64,000 nucleotides of DNA, taken from assembly GCA_959347315.1 (NCBI GenBank), contig OY365814.1:28962902-29026901 (forward strand). Direction: 5' to 3'. The stretch is from Bimastos eiseni. Its lineage: Eukaryota > Annelida > Clitellata > Crassiclitellata > Lumbricidae. The stretch's first letter is position 1, and each line of letters begins with the position of its first letter. Positions 11,800 to 23,905 of the stretch are shown one piece after another. Made by a program: the position numbers and the translations under genes. Below the pieces are notes generated by a model. That model was not told the origin of the DNA, did not search any database, and worked only from the letters and a program-made list of their open reading frames with translations.

Positions 11800-13777
11800 A
11801 TATCACATTAAAAAAACCGTTGTTCCTACGACTCCTCGCATCAGAGGCTCAGAACTTTCAGTTAGTATAAAATAATAACACATAAGCGCATCTATCAAAT
11901 ACAACGCAAGGTGTTTGCTTTTAACATGCACGTTTTCACGAACGTATCCATGTATGTATGTTTGTATGTATGCATGAGTGTTTGTGTACATGTGTGCACG
12001 TACGGTGGTGCCGATTTTAGCGGCGACAGCGGATATGCGAACGTGCGATCTTAAGTGAAACCTTTCGTTTACTCGCCGCATCCTCTCGTGATGCTTTCGC
12101 AAAAATAGCACCAACACCAGCAGCAGCAGCAACAGAATCGGAAGCATTGGCCGCCGGTCGTTTATCTCTACCGTCCATCAGACTAATTACCCCAGCGACG
12201 GGTCTTAAGTGCCTCTAATGGAGTGGAGAAAGGGTCCACCAACAGAGGGCGTTTCGTTTGATCACGCGTTGACTTGTTGCACCGAGCGAGAGTCATCGAT
12301 ATTATTGCGCAAATGTTCAACATCTGATTGGTTAGAACGGAATTAAAGCCTCAAGACATGATAGTTTCTACAGCGCTACTATGAATTACGAACACTCAAA
12401 TGTGAAGTAACGATATATTAGATCGAAGCGTTTTTAAAATAGAGTTTAACCTTTTGACTGCGTTAAAATAGACGCTCCAAATAAAATTACTAGAACGTAG
12501 CGTCTCAAATAGCTAATGAACCGCTTTCAGCCCCTTCCAAGGTACAGTATAGGCTATAGAGGACCAATCCATCTGATCCAATGACTTCTAGAGCGCCATC
12601 CAAATGCACAGTCCAAGGAGTAGTGAGACAAGTAAGTACATTTTCATTCAGTTATCAAAGAGTAATATCGTGCCCTTTACTCGTCGTGTAGTCATGTGGT
12701 CATTGTGGTTATTGTAATCACTGTTGTTATTGAAAGGTGCCATGTATTCTCACTGATATCCTCTTGATGACTGATGATTTTCTTAAAGTAATCTCCGTTT
12801 CCTCGCCTTGAGCCTAACTTACAGCTTAATTGGATCTGAGTTGACCACACGCACTTGCCGCTCCCACTCAACGCAGGTCGATGTCTTCGAGGTTGACGAT
12901 GTCGCCAGTAATAACAGTCGACTGCTTTCAAATTGTCTGAGGCTCCTTTCAATGTTCTGTATAGTCAACAGATTCAAATCAGCTTCAGGACAGAGTTTTT
13001 GTATCCAGATTTCGGGTTCACCTGCGTCAACTATAGCAACTCATCTGTAATGAATATAATATACGTCGTTGGGAAGATAAGTGGGCGATGCAGAGGACTT
13101 GCAACCGCCCTCATATACACGCAGGGGATAATAGAAATGAAGTCGCCAACACTTCCTATCCATAGCTTCTCCAGGGATATAGCTCAGAGAGCCGCTCGTT
13201 CTCTTTCAGCAGTTGTATGCATAGCTGCTGAGTCCATCGGATGTACTTAGCCGTCTTAAGAACAGACAAGCACTTTGACGGAAGAATTATTGATAGCGTC
13301 GTGAACAATTGATAGTGCCAGATCAAATTTTTTTTGTAATCTCATCGACATAATATTTGCTTTTGATGATTGTGCGAACCGGCGTCGATATATATTGGCC
13401 TGTCCAATTTCATAGAGATTCACGACCGAAACGTTAATATTCGCCCATTGCAATCGGTGAAAGAAAAGTTGAATTGATGATGATGATGATGATGCGTGCT
13501 AATCATACATCTATTTAAGAAAGAATTGTCTTAATCAAATCAATCCAACTTCTATTTCAGCAATTCTTTTCATTGATCCAACTTCTGTTTCAACAGGCAT
13601 TACTTGCATCTATAATCGCCTTCTGCAATCCAACCTCTCCTTGAGCAAATTTTAGACTAATATCGTCAAACCAATTTCTATTCGACCGATTACAGTGAGC
13701 AAATAATAACTTTTTGATCGTGAACCTTTTGTCAGTGAACCATTTGGTGTGAACCGTTAGTCGGTGATTCGGTAACC
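11800..13777. other. Non-coding stretch
   Basis: No exon with both splice sites and recognisable protein similarity. Short GCGCTA-type motifs occur near 12370 and 12590. Frames near 12690-13250 are short and unrecognised. Confidence 0.4.
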
Positions 13778-14275
13778 GGACAATTCGGCGCGGACAATTC
13801 GACTGAGAAGAATGTACAATTCGGCGCGGACAATTCGTCGCGTTGATTTTCAATGTATTTATTGTGTCAATGCGGAGTATAGTTAGCTCTCATCAATTTA
13901 ATAGATTAAACAATGTATCCATCTTAACGATTTACTAAAAATAGAAAATCTCAGAGGGTTCTTCAAAAAAATTTATTAACATTTAGTTGTTAGATTAGAG
14001 AGCACCTTCAGGATTTCATAGGCCCTAATTACAGTGTAGCCTATATTATAATAAAACTTGATACTGGACGTAAATATTTTGAAAAACTTGACAGTCTAGT
14101 ATTATATTTCAGTTTCAATATTGTCTTTTTATTCGCATGGTTGCTAAACGAAGCTTTTATCATTATTTTCATGTTATTATTGACCGCGACGAATTATCCG
14201 CGACGAATTATCAGCGACGAATTGTCCGCGACGAATTTTCCGCGACGAATTGTTCGCGACAAATTGAACTAGAAC
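13778..14275. mobile_element. Foldback-like element with 14-bp subrepeats, copy A
   Basis: The left end (13778-13842) carries units of GGACAATTCGTCGC type. The right end (14186-14269) carries six back-to-back 14-bp units of the reverse complement (GCGACGAATTGTCC type), so the termini are inverted arrays of one subrepeat. The interior is AT-rich without a coding frame. The interior next to both ends matches copy B at 21178. Tandem subrepeats inside inverted termini are known from foldback elements such as FB in Drosophila and TU in sea urchin. Assignment to those families is inference. Confidence 0.7.
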
Positions 14276-14776
14276 AGTCAAAATTGCCATTGACATGGTT
14301 AGTTAGCATAGAGATGACAAATGGCATATCACCAACAGCGGACGGCAAAGCTCCCTCACCCAACGTGACATTCATTATAAATGAAGTAATTCTTTGACCT
14401 CTGCTTTTCCCTCGGTTCTTATCCTGGCGTTGAAACGCCTAAATCAACCTGTCTGTTGCAAAATGATATGAGACGTCTGCTGTATAGTTGAACCTGAATA
14501 ATTTAATAATGCACATTTACCTAAGCATGTCTACTCTAAGTCTATCAAAACTATTGAGGACCATCGCACACATAAGCACCGCACCATCAAAGCCACCATC
14601 ATGCATGATATGCAAGTTCACATGAATAACTTAGCCTTTAGAGTGGATGGGCAGATGTTATAGTCTGTGTTTAGGAGATGGTTAGTGTGAAAAATTACGC
14701 CCGTGCGGCCGAAGCAGAACGCGCGCCACCTTGATGTTGGACGGTTGAATACCTCTTTGAAACTCACACAAGAGCC

Positions 14777-14990
14777 AGTCAGCGCTCGTCCCACCGACGC
14801 TCGCCGTTCCTTCGCGCTCTTCCCACCGACGCTCGCCGTTCCTTCGCGCTCTTCCCACCGACGCTCGCCATTCCTTCGCGCTCTTCCCACCGACGCTCGC
14901 CGATCCCCCGCGCTCTTCCCACCGACGTTCGCCGTCCCCCGTGCTCTTATCATCGACGCTGACCGTCCACTCTCGCTCTTCCCAACGTCT
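14777..14990. repeat. 32-bp minisatellite
   Basis: About six to seven copies with exact 32-bp spacing (CCACCGACGC at 14791, 14823, 14855, 14887, 14919; last unit 31 bp), GC-rich in an AT-rich region. Confidence 0.9.
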
Positions 14991-15981
14991 ATTTATCGCC
15001 GTTGAGATAAACCATACAACCACCGCACAATCGAACGGGGAATGGTACCAGATACTATTTTGGCACGGCGCTTTATCCATCGTAGTCCAAAGAATTCTTT
15101 CAAATTAGCCAGCACCGGTAGAGGATGCGCAATCCTCCCAAACGCTTTCGCCCGTCGAACCCGCGCTCCAACCAATGAATCTAACTGAGCGTGAATCAAG
15201 ATATCCAATGCTGCGATTTTTCTTACCACACAAAGCACGTACGATGGGCTAACTCTAACAGATCCAAACAAGGGCAATTTAAGTGGGGTTGCGAGATACA
15301 TGGATAGCCTAAGGAGGGCCCCAACCGACAAAAAGGAGGACAAAGAAAGATACATTGAATGCTTCACTGCGGACTCAGAGTCGGTAGCCTACTATGTAAC
15401 GAAGAAACGAAATCACAATGGATAGCTGTATGAAATAAAACTAGCACGTTTACCATAAATATAGAGCCTCATAGATAGTTGGCCTACATAGATACACTAT
15501 TTTTAACATTACACAGAGCATGGCTTCTAGTCTGGCAGAAATAGAAGTGCAATAAAACATAAGTAGGCTACACGTAGATTGTACTGTTAGTCAGGTAGAG
15601 TCTTAGGGCAAACTTGTGCGCGAAAGGTGGTCAAAAAGTGCCACAAAATAATACACAATATCCCGAAACACGAACATACAAAATTCAGGGCATTTTCAAG
15701 TTTTTAGTTTTGCCTGCCGGACAAATGACATGAGACCAAAACGGATGACATGTCCTCCTTTTTGCTCGACGTCTGGCAGCCATAACTTTAGGACAATTTG
15801 AAATTGTGTTGGGATCACATTCAAATGCCACAGTAGGTAGGCTACAGTATAGCCTACAAGTAGGCATAAGCGTTACTATTATTATTATTATTATTAATCA
15901 TCATCATCATCATCATTATAGGCCCTATCTTCGTTTATCAAAGAAGCTGACAATCCGCAGCAAATAACATTCATGTAGGCT

Positions 15982-16305
15982 ACGAAGAACATGATTGGGC
16001 AAAGACTGTTCCAAAGATATTTTCCTTGGCGTTGTCATCATCACCGTCTTTGCCGTTATATCATCATCATCATCGTCGTCGTCGTGGTCCCTGTCGTAAA
16101 CATGCAGCGCATAATAAGTCTCGGAACACGCGGAAACTCGTACAAATCGCACAGATTGCTGTTATTATGCGAGACTTATTATGCGCTGCATGTTTACGAC
16201 AAGGACCACGACGATGATGATGATGATATAACAGCAAAGACGGTGATGATGACAGCGCCAAGGAAAATATCTTTGGAACAGTCTTTGCCCAATCATGTTC
16301 TTCGT
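15982..16305. repeat. Long near-perfect inverted repeat (hairpin)
   Basis: The left arm 15982-16123 (142 bp) and right arm 16170-16305 (136 bp) are reverse complements with three transition differences and one 6-bp triplet-number difference, around a 46-bp loop. The arms contain a (CAT)/(CGT) triplet run. A transcript would fold into a long double-stranded stem. No target duplication is evident. Confidence 0.9.
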
Positions 16306-16309
16306 GTGT

Positions 16310-17477
16310 GACGTACACCATAAACTCAATCGGAGTTTGCGAGATTGGTTTGTTTAACGCTGTTGACAGCAACGGCCATCAAAATTCAATCTGTTTGGTA
16401 ATACAGTCGTAATGCGCTTCGCAAACGTCGTCTACACTTGCGAAACAAATCCCATGAAATCTCACAGTTCGACGAAAAATCCTTCATCAATTGTTTGTCT
16501 GCTTTTATGGACGCCATTGATGTCTGCCAGACATGCGTAGAGCTACTTCAGTTGTGTGCGCATGCGCCATGACCGCATTACTTACGCTGTGATTAGTCGA
16601 CGGCGGTCGTTACTGTCGCATTTCAGCGCTGACCTGATCGTAGCCAGTGGCGTAACCGACACTAAAGAGGCTAAAAATGGGCGATATTCAAGACAAATAG
16701 AATCACGTTTTTATTTGCTAAGATCCGACCAAACAATAACACAACTAAGAAAATAAAACGATTCATTCACTAAGTATAAATGTCAGTGCACACGACTTGC
16801 ATCAAATCACGTTTGGTGGCTATTGACTCTGATTCAAGGAATATATATATATATACAAGATTTGAAAATGTCTTACTCCCGATTATCGCCCATAAAGTAG
16901 TGACACGACGTTACGTAGGACTGTACAGTGTCCAGTCCTGTGGATAGCAGGTCTTTGCTCTAATCTAACCACTATGATCATATCTAGGCAGTGGGTTTGC
17001 CAACCGTCCAGGTCCTTTCTGGATCGTCCATAAATTGTAGCCAGTGTCAAGAACACTGAGGTGGTTCTTTTTGAACAATACATTGTCCCAATAGATAAGA
17101 GTACGGTGGCATTCATGCAACAATTCACAATAATGTAATGCAAACAACCTTTCTGAAATATAATATTTCTAAACAATGGCCATATTTTCGTATTGATAAA
17201 ATAAGCGGTGAGCAGATGAACGCAACAGAATCATCGTACACAGCGTGAAAATTCAGTTGATGACTTGATGTGATGTAATATATTGTAATCGAGCATTTGT
17301 AATGTAATCGAGCAGTTATATAGCGCTCGTTCAAGATAGCAAAACTTTGCACAGTAAGCTGGAAAGAGTTAATGAATGACAGCACTTCCTGAGTATAAAA
17401 ATGCAAAAGATTGCGTTCTTAATTACTACAGAATTGGACAGATGTTTAAAATATGAGTGTATGATATCGTAACAGGA
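16310..17477. other. Upstream region of the eclosion-hormone-like gene
   Basis: AT-rich with a short (TA)n at 16842-16855. A TTATATAGCGCTCG copy of the dispersed motif lies near 17315. No confident promoter element. Confidence 0.35.
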
Positions 17478-18006
17478 ATGAGGTTGAACTGGAACGGAGT
17501 GACGTGCAGACTGAGCTGGTTCGGGCTGTTACTCGGAGTCTGTGGTCTCCTGGTCTTCGTCGATTCGAAGCCATCTCTTGGCGACAAGGACGCAGCTCCG
17601 GAGTTGGCCTATGCCCACGATACACCCGTCGAGGCATGTCTCTTCGCCTGCCAAAGATGCTACGAACAGGTACGTAGGCAGAAACGCTAGAACATTGGGA
17701 CAGACTGACGAGACACCCAGGCAGACAGAGAGAGAGAGAGAGACACACACACATTGACAAACAGTCAAACACACAGACAGACGGACAGACAGACACACAG
17801 ACTGACTAATGCCCACATGCAGAACGACACAAGCACAGACCGACAGAGTGACAGACACAAAGACACGCATTTTAAGGCCTTCTGGTTGAATAATGTCTTC
17901 TTCTATCGCCTTGTCACTTCTGATTTCTTATTCGATTTGCATTGTTTCGTTGATTTGCCAGTGTGAAAAATGGCGCCAGAAATAGGGGCGCAGATAGAGA
18001 GAGAGA

Positions 18007-18043
<37 letters not shown>

Positions 18044-21000
18044 GGAGACAGAGGCAGACAGAAATCTAGATTGAGTTTGAGCAGCGACTGAACGACATAG
18101 GAGATAAACAGACATAGAGTCAGAGGCAGTCAAAGACACACAAACATATACACAGACAGACAGAGGCAAAGACAAAGATAAGGACAGAGACAGAGGACTG
18201 TAGACTGAGACAGACAGACAGACAGACAGCAGGTTTGGTGACAGAGACAGACATAGAGACAGATAGCGAACTACATATTGAGAAGGAGACTGAGACAGAG
18301 ACCAAGAGATCGAGAAAGAGACAAATTCAATTCAAATCAATTAATTTTATTGGAGCCATTGAAATCAAAATTAAATAACAATTAGTGTTCATCAATCAAC
18401 AAGAACAGGAGACCCAGAAGGACAATAGTCCCACTATAGGTAGGGCCACCTAAGTAATTTGTAACATAAAGGCAAATAAAATAGAAATAGTGACTTCAGA
18501 ACCAAAAATCAAAGCGGCTGTTTACGTCAGAAAAGGCAATTGTACAAACATAAATTGTAAATAGTTTCAGACTCAACAATACCTCTTAACTATACAGGCA
18601 AAGGTGAGCGACAACAAAACTAAACAAAAACTAATCGAGGACAGAGTTGCTTTGTCTAGAATGCAACATAGACAATTATTACAGGCAGAAAACTAGAGAT
18701 TGAGATGGAGACCAAGAATTTAAAATAGAAAATTAGAAATATGTTGACTTGTATAGATTCGCTTACAGAACGGGGTGCTAGCCCCATATCTGACGCCACG
18801 CAGCAGCCTCCATAAACACCCGACAGAACTATATAACTACTTCCGTTGTGGCTCACTCAGACTTTTCATCGTACCATACAAGGAGCTTTTACAAACGACC
18901 GGTTATTGATGGTTCTCCACCTGATCACCACTTTCGTCATCTCAATAAAGACCTCTGCTGCAGCAGCAGCATTAGCATTCGCAAAGCTTGCGATCTCATT
19001 ATGTAATGTAAATGTGGACTAAATCTTCCATGATTGCTCAGCGTCCACAAAAGCCACGCATCAGAAATTCAGAACCTAGAGCTTGTTCACTGTGGTTAAC
19101 AGTGTGGCCGCCATGCTCATAGACATAATAATGTTGGCTTACAGTCACTTACTTGCGCGGCTAAAAATGGCAATGGTGGTATGCGGACGTTTCATCCTCA
19201 GACGTTTCATCACCAATTATTAATACTTTTTGCTTCACGACTTCGTAGCAATTCTCTCTTCCTGCGTGGGAGCGGAATTGATGAAAAGAATCATCCTTAA
19301 ACAGAAGCTGGATGAATGAGAAAAACTAGCATAGGCCTACTTCGAAGCGTGATTGACAAAAAGAATCATGCATAACTAGAGTTAAGCTGGATTGACGAGA
19401 AAAAATGCTTAAATAGGGCAGGATTGTTTGGAGAGTTTAATTTTCCCTTTGAGTCTCTTGCGGTTTCGAAAATCAATGAGCATATTTTACCGTACACTTA
19501 TTCATCGCCTTCTTCGTCCTTTCTCTTTTCATTCGTCCCTTTCCTCTTGCTACACTTCTTTCTTAAACTCCTCCTTCTGATCAGTTTTCTTCTTCTTCTC
19601 CCTCTCCCTCTCCTCCTCCTTCTCATTCTCTTCCTCCTACTATTTCTCCTCATCCTTCTCTTTCTCTTACTCCTTCTCCTCCTCTCGCTTCTGCTCCTCC
19701 TTTTCCTTCCTCTTTCTTTCCGTTCTGTTCCTCTTCTTATAATTATTTCCCTTCCTATTCTTCTCATTTTTCTCTTCCTCCTTGTCTTATATTCCTCCTT
19801 CCTATTCCTCTTATCTCTATATTTCTCCTTCCTACTTCTTTTCCTCTACTCCTAGTGATTCCTTCTTCCTCCTCTCCTCATATTCCTCAATCCTATTCCT
19901 CTTCCCCTTCTTCGGGCCTCACTTCATTTCGCCTAACAGCCCACCATAACAAGTAGAAAGGTCCAACTTACTTACCAATCATTGCTTCAACTGGTTTCTA
20001 GTAGGTCTACGTTACGTTGCTTGCGTTACACACCGGGGGGATTTATTTTGCGCCTCTACAATTTCTGCTCCTCGTGTTCACTACTTTCACTACCTGCATA
20101 ACCCACCGTGGTTGGCACTAATCCATCCGTTCCGTTGCTTTACGGTCTCATTGTTTCCGGTGAGGGGCGAGATGGGACATTGGGACTTCCGGATGTGCCA
20201 TGTTGCCCGGAAATACTGGCTCTTCATTACGAATGGGGTAGAGAACCCGATGAGGGAGATTGGTTAACGAGATCATCAATCCTTGTTAATGAGATGCCTC
20301 TGTTTGCCTTTCTTTCGCCATTTAATTGCAACTATGTTAGAGGAAGAAGGAACTGCTAATTATGTCGATGCTCACCAGGCAGAGCAAGTGTCGTGCAGAA
20401 TGTGAGGTAATTCCTACGTTTCTTTCCGTCTACAATTAACAACAATTACATCATTCAAATTGAAAGAATGAAGAATCGTATTGTTTTTTTTAATCAGCAA
20501 CGCCAGCTATTGTGATCGTTATCAGCGACAAGAACGACGATTTTAATCATGATCAATATCTCATCATCATGATTCTAAGCAACTATATTATCATTATCGT
20601 TATCGTAGTTGTCGCCAGGATATCGGAAATTATACCAGCCTAGGTAAAAAAGGTGATTAGAAATAATTAAATGAGATAATGATTATTTATTAAAAGAGTT
20701 TAACTTTGAAGCCTTTAGTATCTTGCCTGAAGAAGGAGTCACATAAGCAAATGTTAGATCGTCTGGTAGCAATAACATCTAATTAATTGCTTCTTGGACA
20801 TTCTTTTACTACCCTGGCGGCTGACGTCAAACTAACCTTAGCTTCCTGTGTCGAAAGCTAATTGAGATTCATTGACGACCGTGATTGTAATTGCGAATTT
20901 ATTTGGGTCCACCAGAAAAGAGATTTATCTGAGGGATAATGAACCAAGTTCGAACAGAGTGGTTATTAAGCGCTTGGGTAAAGAGGCAGAGATTGACTAT

Positions 21001-23236
21001 AGCTCATGTGCAATGACGCGGTCGCCTACCCTTCGCTGGACTGGCACCGATTTCGCTTGGGATTAAAGCAAGGACCTAAATGACCTACGCACAAGACTGG
21101 AAAGTCCATATCTAACGTCGTGTCACTAGTTTCCCTAGTTTTGGGGCGATAATCGGCAACAACAAATTTTGTTAATCGGACAATTCGTCGCCAGACAATT
21201 TTTCGCGGATAATTCATTGCGGGCAATTCGTCGCAGGACAATTCTACGGAGAAAAATGGATAATTTGACGCAGAAAATTCTGCGCGGTAAATTTCAATGT
21301 GTTTATAGTGTCAGTAAATATTTTGAAAATCTTGACAGTGGAGTCTTATGTAATAGTTTTAATATTGCTGTTTATTTGTATGGTTGCTTAATTAAGCATT
21401 CGCCATTATTTTCAGATTATTATTGACAGCGACGAATTGCCCTAGAACCTAAATTTTCACAGCTTGTTGACATAACAAGCTGATTCGTTGAATTTTAGTA
21501 GTGGATCAGGACTTATAGGCTTAAACCATTTTTAAAAATTAAATTAATGAACCTTTCTACTTTTCTAACAAGATTTTCTGGCGCAGGTACGCCAGGAAAT
21601 AGAATTTTTGCCTGGTGGTACAACAGAAAAAAGGCTGTGAACCGCTGATGTATACCCTGTAGCCGCCCTACTCTCCGAACCTCTTTGCCGAATAATCAAA
21701 CATTTATATAGTGCCCCTTTGTCGTGTCTTGGTCCGTAGATTGAATAGCCATCCGTGACTATCGGTCGAGATAGCTCCAATGGTCGCGTTGCTCGTCCCC
21801 AACCGAGACGAAAACTCTCGGCTACAGGAGGCGTACACAGCCTTACGGCGAGACACGAACGCATACGTATACATGTAAGCAGGGATGATCTGACATAGTC
21901 ACGTTGCCTAGGCAACTTGCGAACAAAATGCCGCTTAGACGTACAAAATCATTACAACGGCCAGCGAATAGCTCCCCCTGTTGTCTAAATTGCATGTGAC
22001 TACTGCATACGAGTATTTGATGTTTGTAGCGAAAAATGATTGCTTTAAATTAGTTTTGGTTTCGTTTTTGCATTTTCAGTGGTACCAAAATATTTGATTT
22101 GTAAAATCTTGTATCGACAAAAAGTTTCAAAAAAGTGAAATTATGCAATTATATTTATAGGCACCTGTGATTATGATATGACATAATGGTAATATATGAA
22201 ATTCATTATTAATATAGCTATTAAATTACGGCTTAGAATGGAAATGTGCACGCACTATAATCTAAATAAGAAATTCAGAGGGGCATAAGCCCCATGCCCT
22301 CCCCCCCAATTGACATCCCTGTATATAGACATAAAATAGACCTTCAGAAGTTGACCTTTTCGAAACGTGTAATTTACAATAATAATTTCGATACAGATAT
22401 GAATTTATATCAATTTGTTAAAAAGAGGCCTACATAACGTAGTTTTAGAAGTTTCTTTGCAAGGGACAATATGTATAAAACGTGTCTAAAATGTTTACAC
22501 ATTTTACCAGGATAAGTGGCCTATATCCTGTATGCAATATGTAGCTTAAAACATACATAGAATAGACACACGTATACTATCATATTACGTCCGATTGCCT
22601 ATGTCACCAACTTGCAGGTGTGATTTGTTTCTTGACATAAGAAGGTGTTTAGTTTTGGTTACTTTGATGTCGTTTGTCGCTCTTTGATGTAAGCGACATA
22701 ATTGTCGTATCGCGTGTCAAAAACATCTGGTCATCATTTAGAGTAATTTCCATCTCAGGTGTTCCAGAAATCTCCTGCCTCTGAAGCCGCTGCAGAGGTG
22801 ATTGTTGCCTTCGCGTTATAATGACACTGGACACGAAAGTGGGGGAAGGGTACTAGAACTTATAGCATCAGGTGTGAATAGAATCGGAGGGGTGTGGGAA
22901 GAGAGAAAACTGCACGACTTCAAATGGAAATAAAGCGCGACACTAACACTCAGATAATCGTGCGTCATCCGGTTGAGAATGGGATTTTAGAAGCACGATG
23001 CGAAATGGACTATAGATTTTTCACGACGACAATAAGCATGATTATGACACTGATAACAACACAACGACGACGGTGATAATGATAATAATGATGATGTTTT
23101 TCAGATGCGTGATGTGCTTCTGGACTGCGCCAACAACCTGTGCCTGGCCAGAGGTGACCTGGCCGCGAAGGTCCTCATGGACGACTTCTGGATCAAGTCC
23201 TGTCCGAATATGGAGCTTGCCATCAGTCGAAAGTAG
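17478..23236 (+). CDS. Eclosion-hormone-like secreted peptide precursor, two exons
   Basis: Exon 1 is 17478-17669 (64 codons) and ends at a good donor (CAG|GTACGT). Exon 2 is 23105-23236 (43 codons plus TAG) after TTTTTCAG. The join is phase 0 across a 5.4-kb intron. The 107-residue product has a signal peptide with core WFGLLLGVCGLLVFV, cleaved near residue 30. Six cysteines follow at 54, 58, 61, 72, 77 and 97: C-x3-C-x2-C-x10-C-x4-C-x19-C. Arthropod eclosion hormone has C-x3-C-x2-C-x12-C-x3-C-x10-C, so the first five cysteines match well and the last gap is longer. Eclosion-hormone-type precursors have been reported in echinoderms. There is no dibasic site in the cysteine core, so the mature peptide is probably the whole domain. 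A possible AATAAA lies at 23456. A different cysteine-rich peptide family remains possible. Confidence 0.6.
17700..18320. repeat. CA/GA/GACA-rich repeats in the intron
   Basis: Compound ACAG, ACAC and GAGA repeats begin 30 bp after exon 1 of the eclosion-hormone-like gene. Pure (GA)n lies at 17995-18042. Confidence 0.9.
18325..18500. mobile_element. Possible LINE 3'-end fragment
   Basis: AATTTTATTGGAGCC followed by GACCCAGAAGGACAATAGTC and CTATAGGTAGGGCC. A related layout occurs at 43125-43250. Class not determined. Confidence 0.3.
19500..19915. repeat. Polypyrimidine (CTT/TCC) tract
   Basis: About 400 bp almost free of purines on the plus strand, in the eclosion-hormone-like gene intron. 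Confidence 0.9.
19920..21177. other. Intronic sequence, nothing recognised
   Basis: AT-rich DNA of the long intron. No second gene could be supported. Confidence 0.4.
21178..21448. mobile_element. Foldback-like element with 14-bp subrepeats, copy B
   Basis: The left end starts with GGACAATTCGTCGC and four to five diverged units (to about 21255). The right end has a single GCGACGAATTGCCC followed by CTAGAAC, which also follows copy A. The interior shares TAAATATTTTGAAAA, CTTGACAGT and CATGGTTGCT-like segments with copy A, but about 200 bp of copy A's middle is absent. A shorter derivative of the same family. Confidence 0.65.
22649..22834 (-). CDS. Possible terminal exon of an unidentified gene
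   Basis: A 61-codon minus-strand frame, polar and Gln/Arg/Thr-rich (ITRRQQSPLQRLQRQ, then EMEITLNDDQMFLTRD). It is preceded by TTTCGTGTCCAG, which could be a splice acceptor, and ends in TAA. Composition resembles a cytoplasmic tail rather than repeat noise. No partner exon was found and it lies antisense inside an intron, so this is a weak call. Confidence 0.15.
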   Translation of the reverse strand: MSSVIITRRQQSPLQRLQRQEISGTPEMEITLNDDQMFLTRDTTIMSLTSKSDKRHQSNQN

Positions 23237-23805
23237 ATGGTTCCTTTCCGGAGGGCACCAGTCCTCCCTCCCCTTCTCATTCGGGAACCACTGCCTGCGT
23301 CTATATAATTATATATAGGCCTACCGTCGTAGTTTAAATCTGTAACAAATTGCTGAGACGTAACAAAGACGTTTTTAGGGATCTGCGGACGTGCGCTTTC
23401 ATCTTAGTTAGTTATATATGGTTTGATTGATTGACTAATTGATTGGTAATAATTAAATAAATAACTCTGTTATTAAGCACTCCAGCTGTTCCCATTGAGT
23501 TAATTTACACAATGTTACCTACACTAATTAAATGCGCATAGTCTGATTGCCAACAGGCCTCGTCGGCAAGACTAGAATTATTTCTGCGGACCTTGACAAT
23601 GTGTTTGACTGGACTTAAACCATGTCTCTATTGTGCGAAATCACAAATTGAGAATTAAGTCAATAAATTGAATAGTCCTATTTGGAAAATGTCGCCTGGT
23701 GCGACAATCTAACGAGTCTTTTAGACCTATCAACATTGTTGTCGGCATCGCTTATTTTGTAATTGCTACCATCTAGGACCTGCCTCCTTGAACGTGGCCT
23801 TGGCA

Positions 23806-23905
23806 GTAGTAAGGTTTTACGACACTGTGTGATGACAAGGATCGTTACCGTCGTCCTCCTTCTTTATCTAGGCTTGGGACTGGCACTGTCGGAGTGAAAG
23901 CAGTG
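23806..23905 (+). repeat. CCAGGCTTGGGAC dispersed repeat, copy 2
   Basis: Contains CGACACTGTGTGATGACAAG, GTCGTCCTCCTTCTTTATCT and GGCTTGGGACTGGCACTGTC. Confidence 0.6.

Noticed and set aside
12690..13250. Overlapping frames on both strands suggestive of a small gene
   Set aside because: Frames are short, antisense to each other, and show no known motif or paired splice sites.
14993..15367. 124-codon minus-strand frame next to the 32-bp minisatellite
   Set aside because: No family motif, no splice sites and no conserved pattern recognised. Hydrophobic and basic residues alternate without domain structure.
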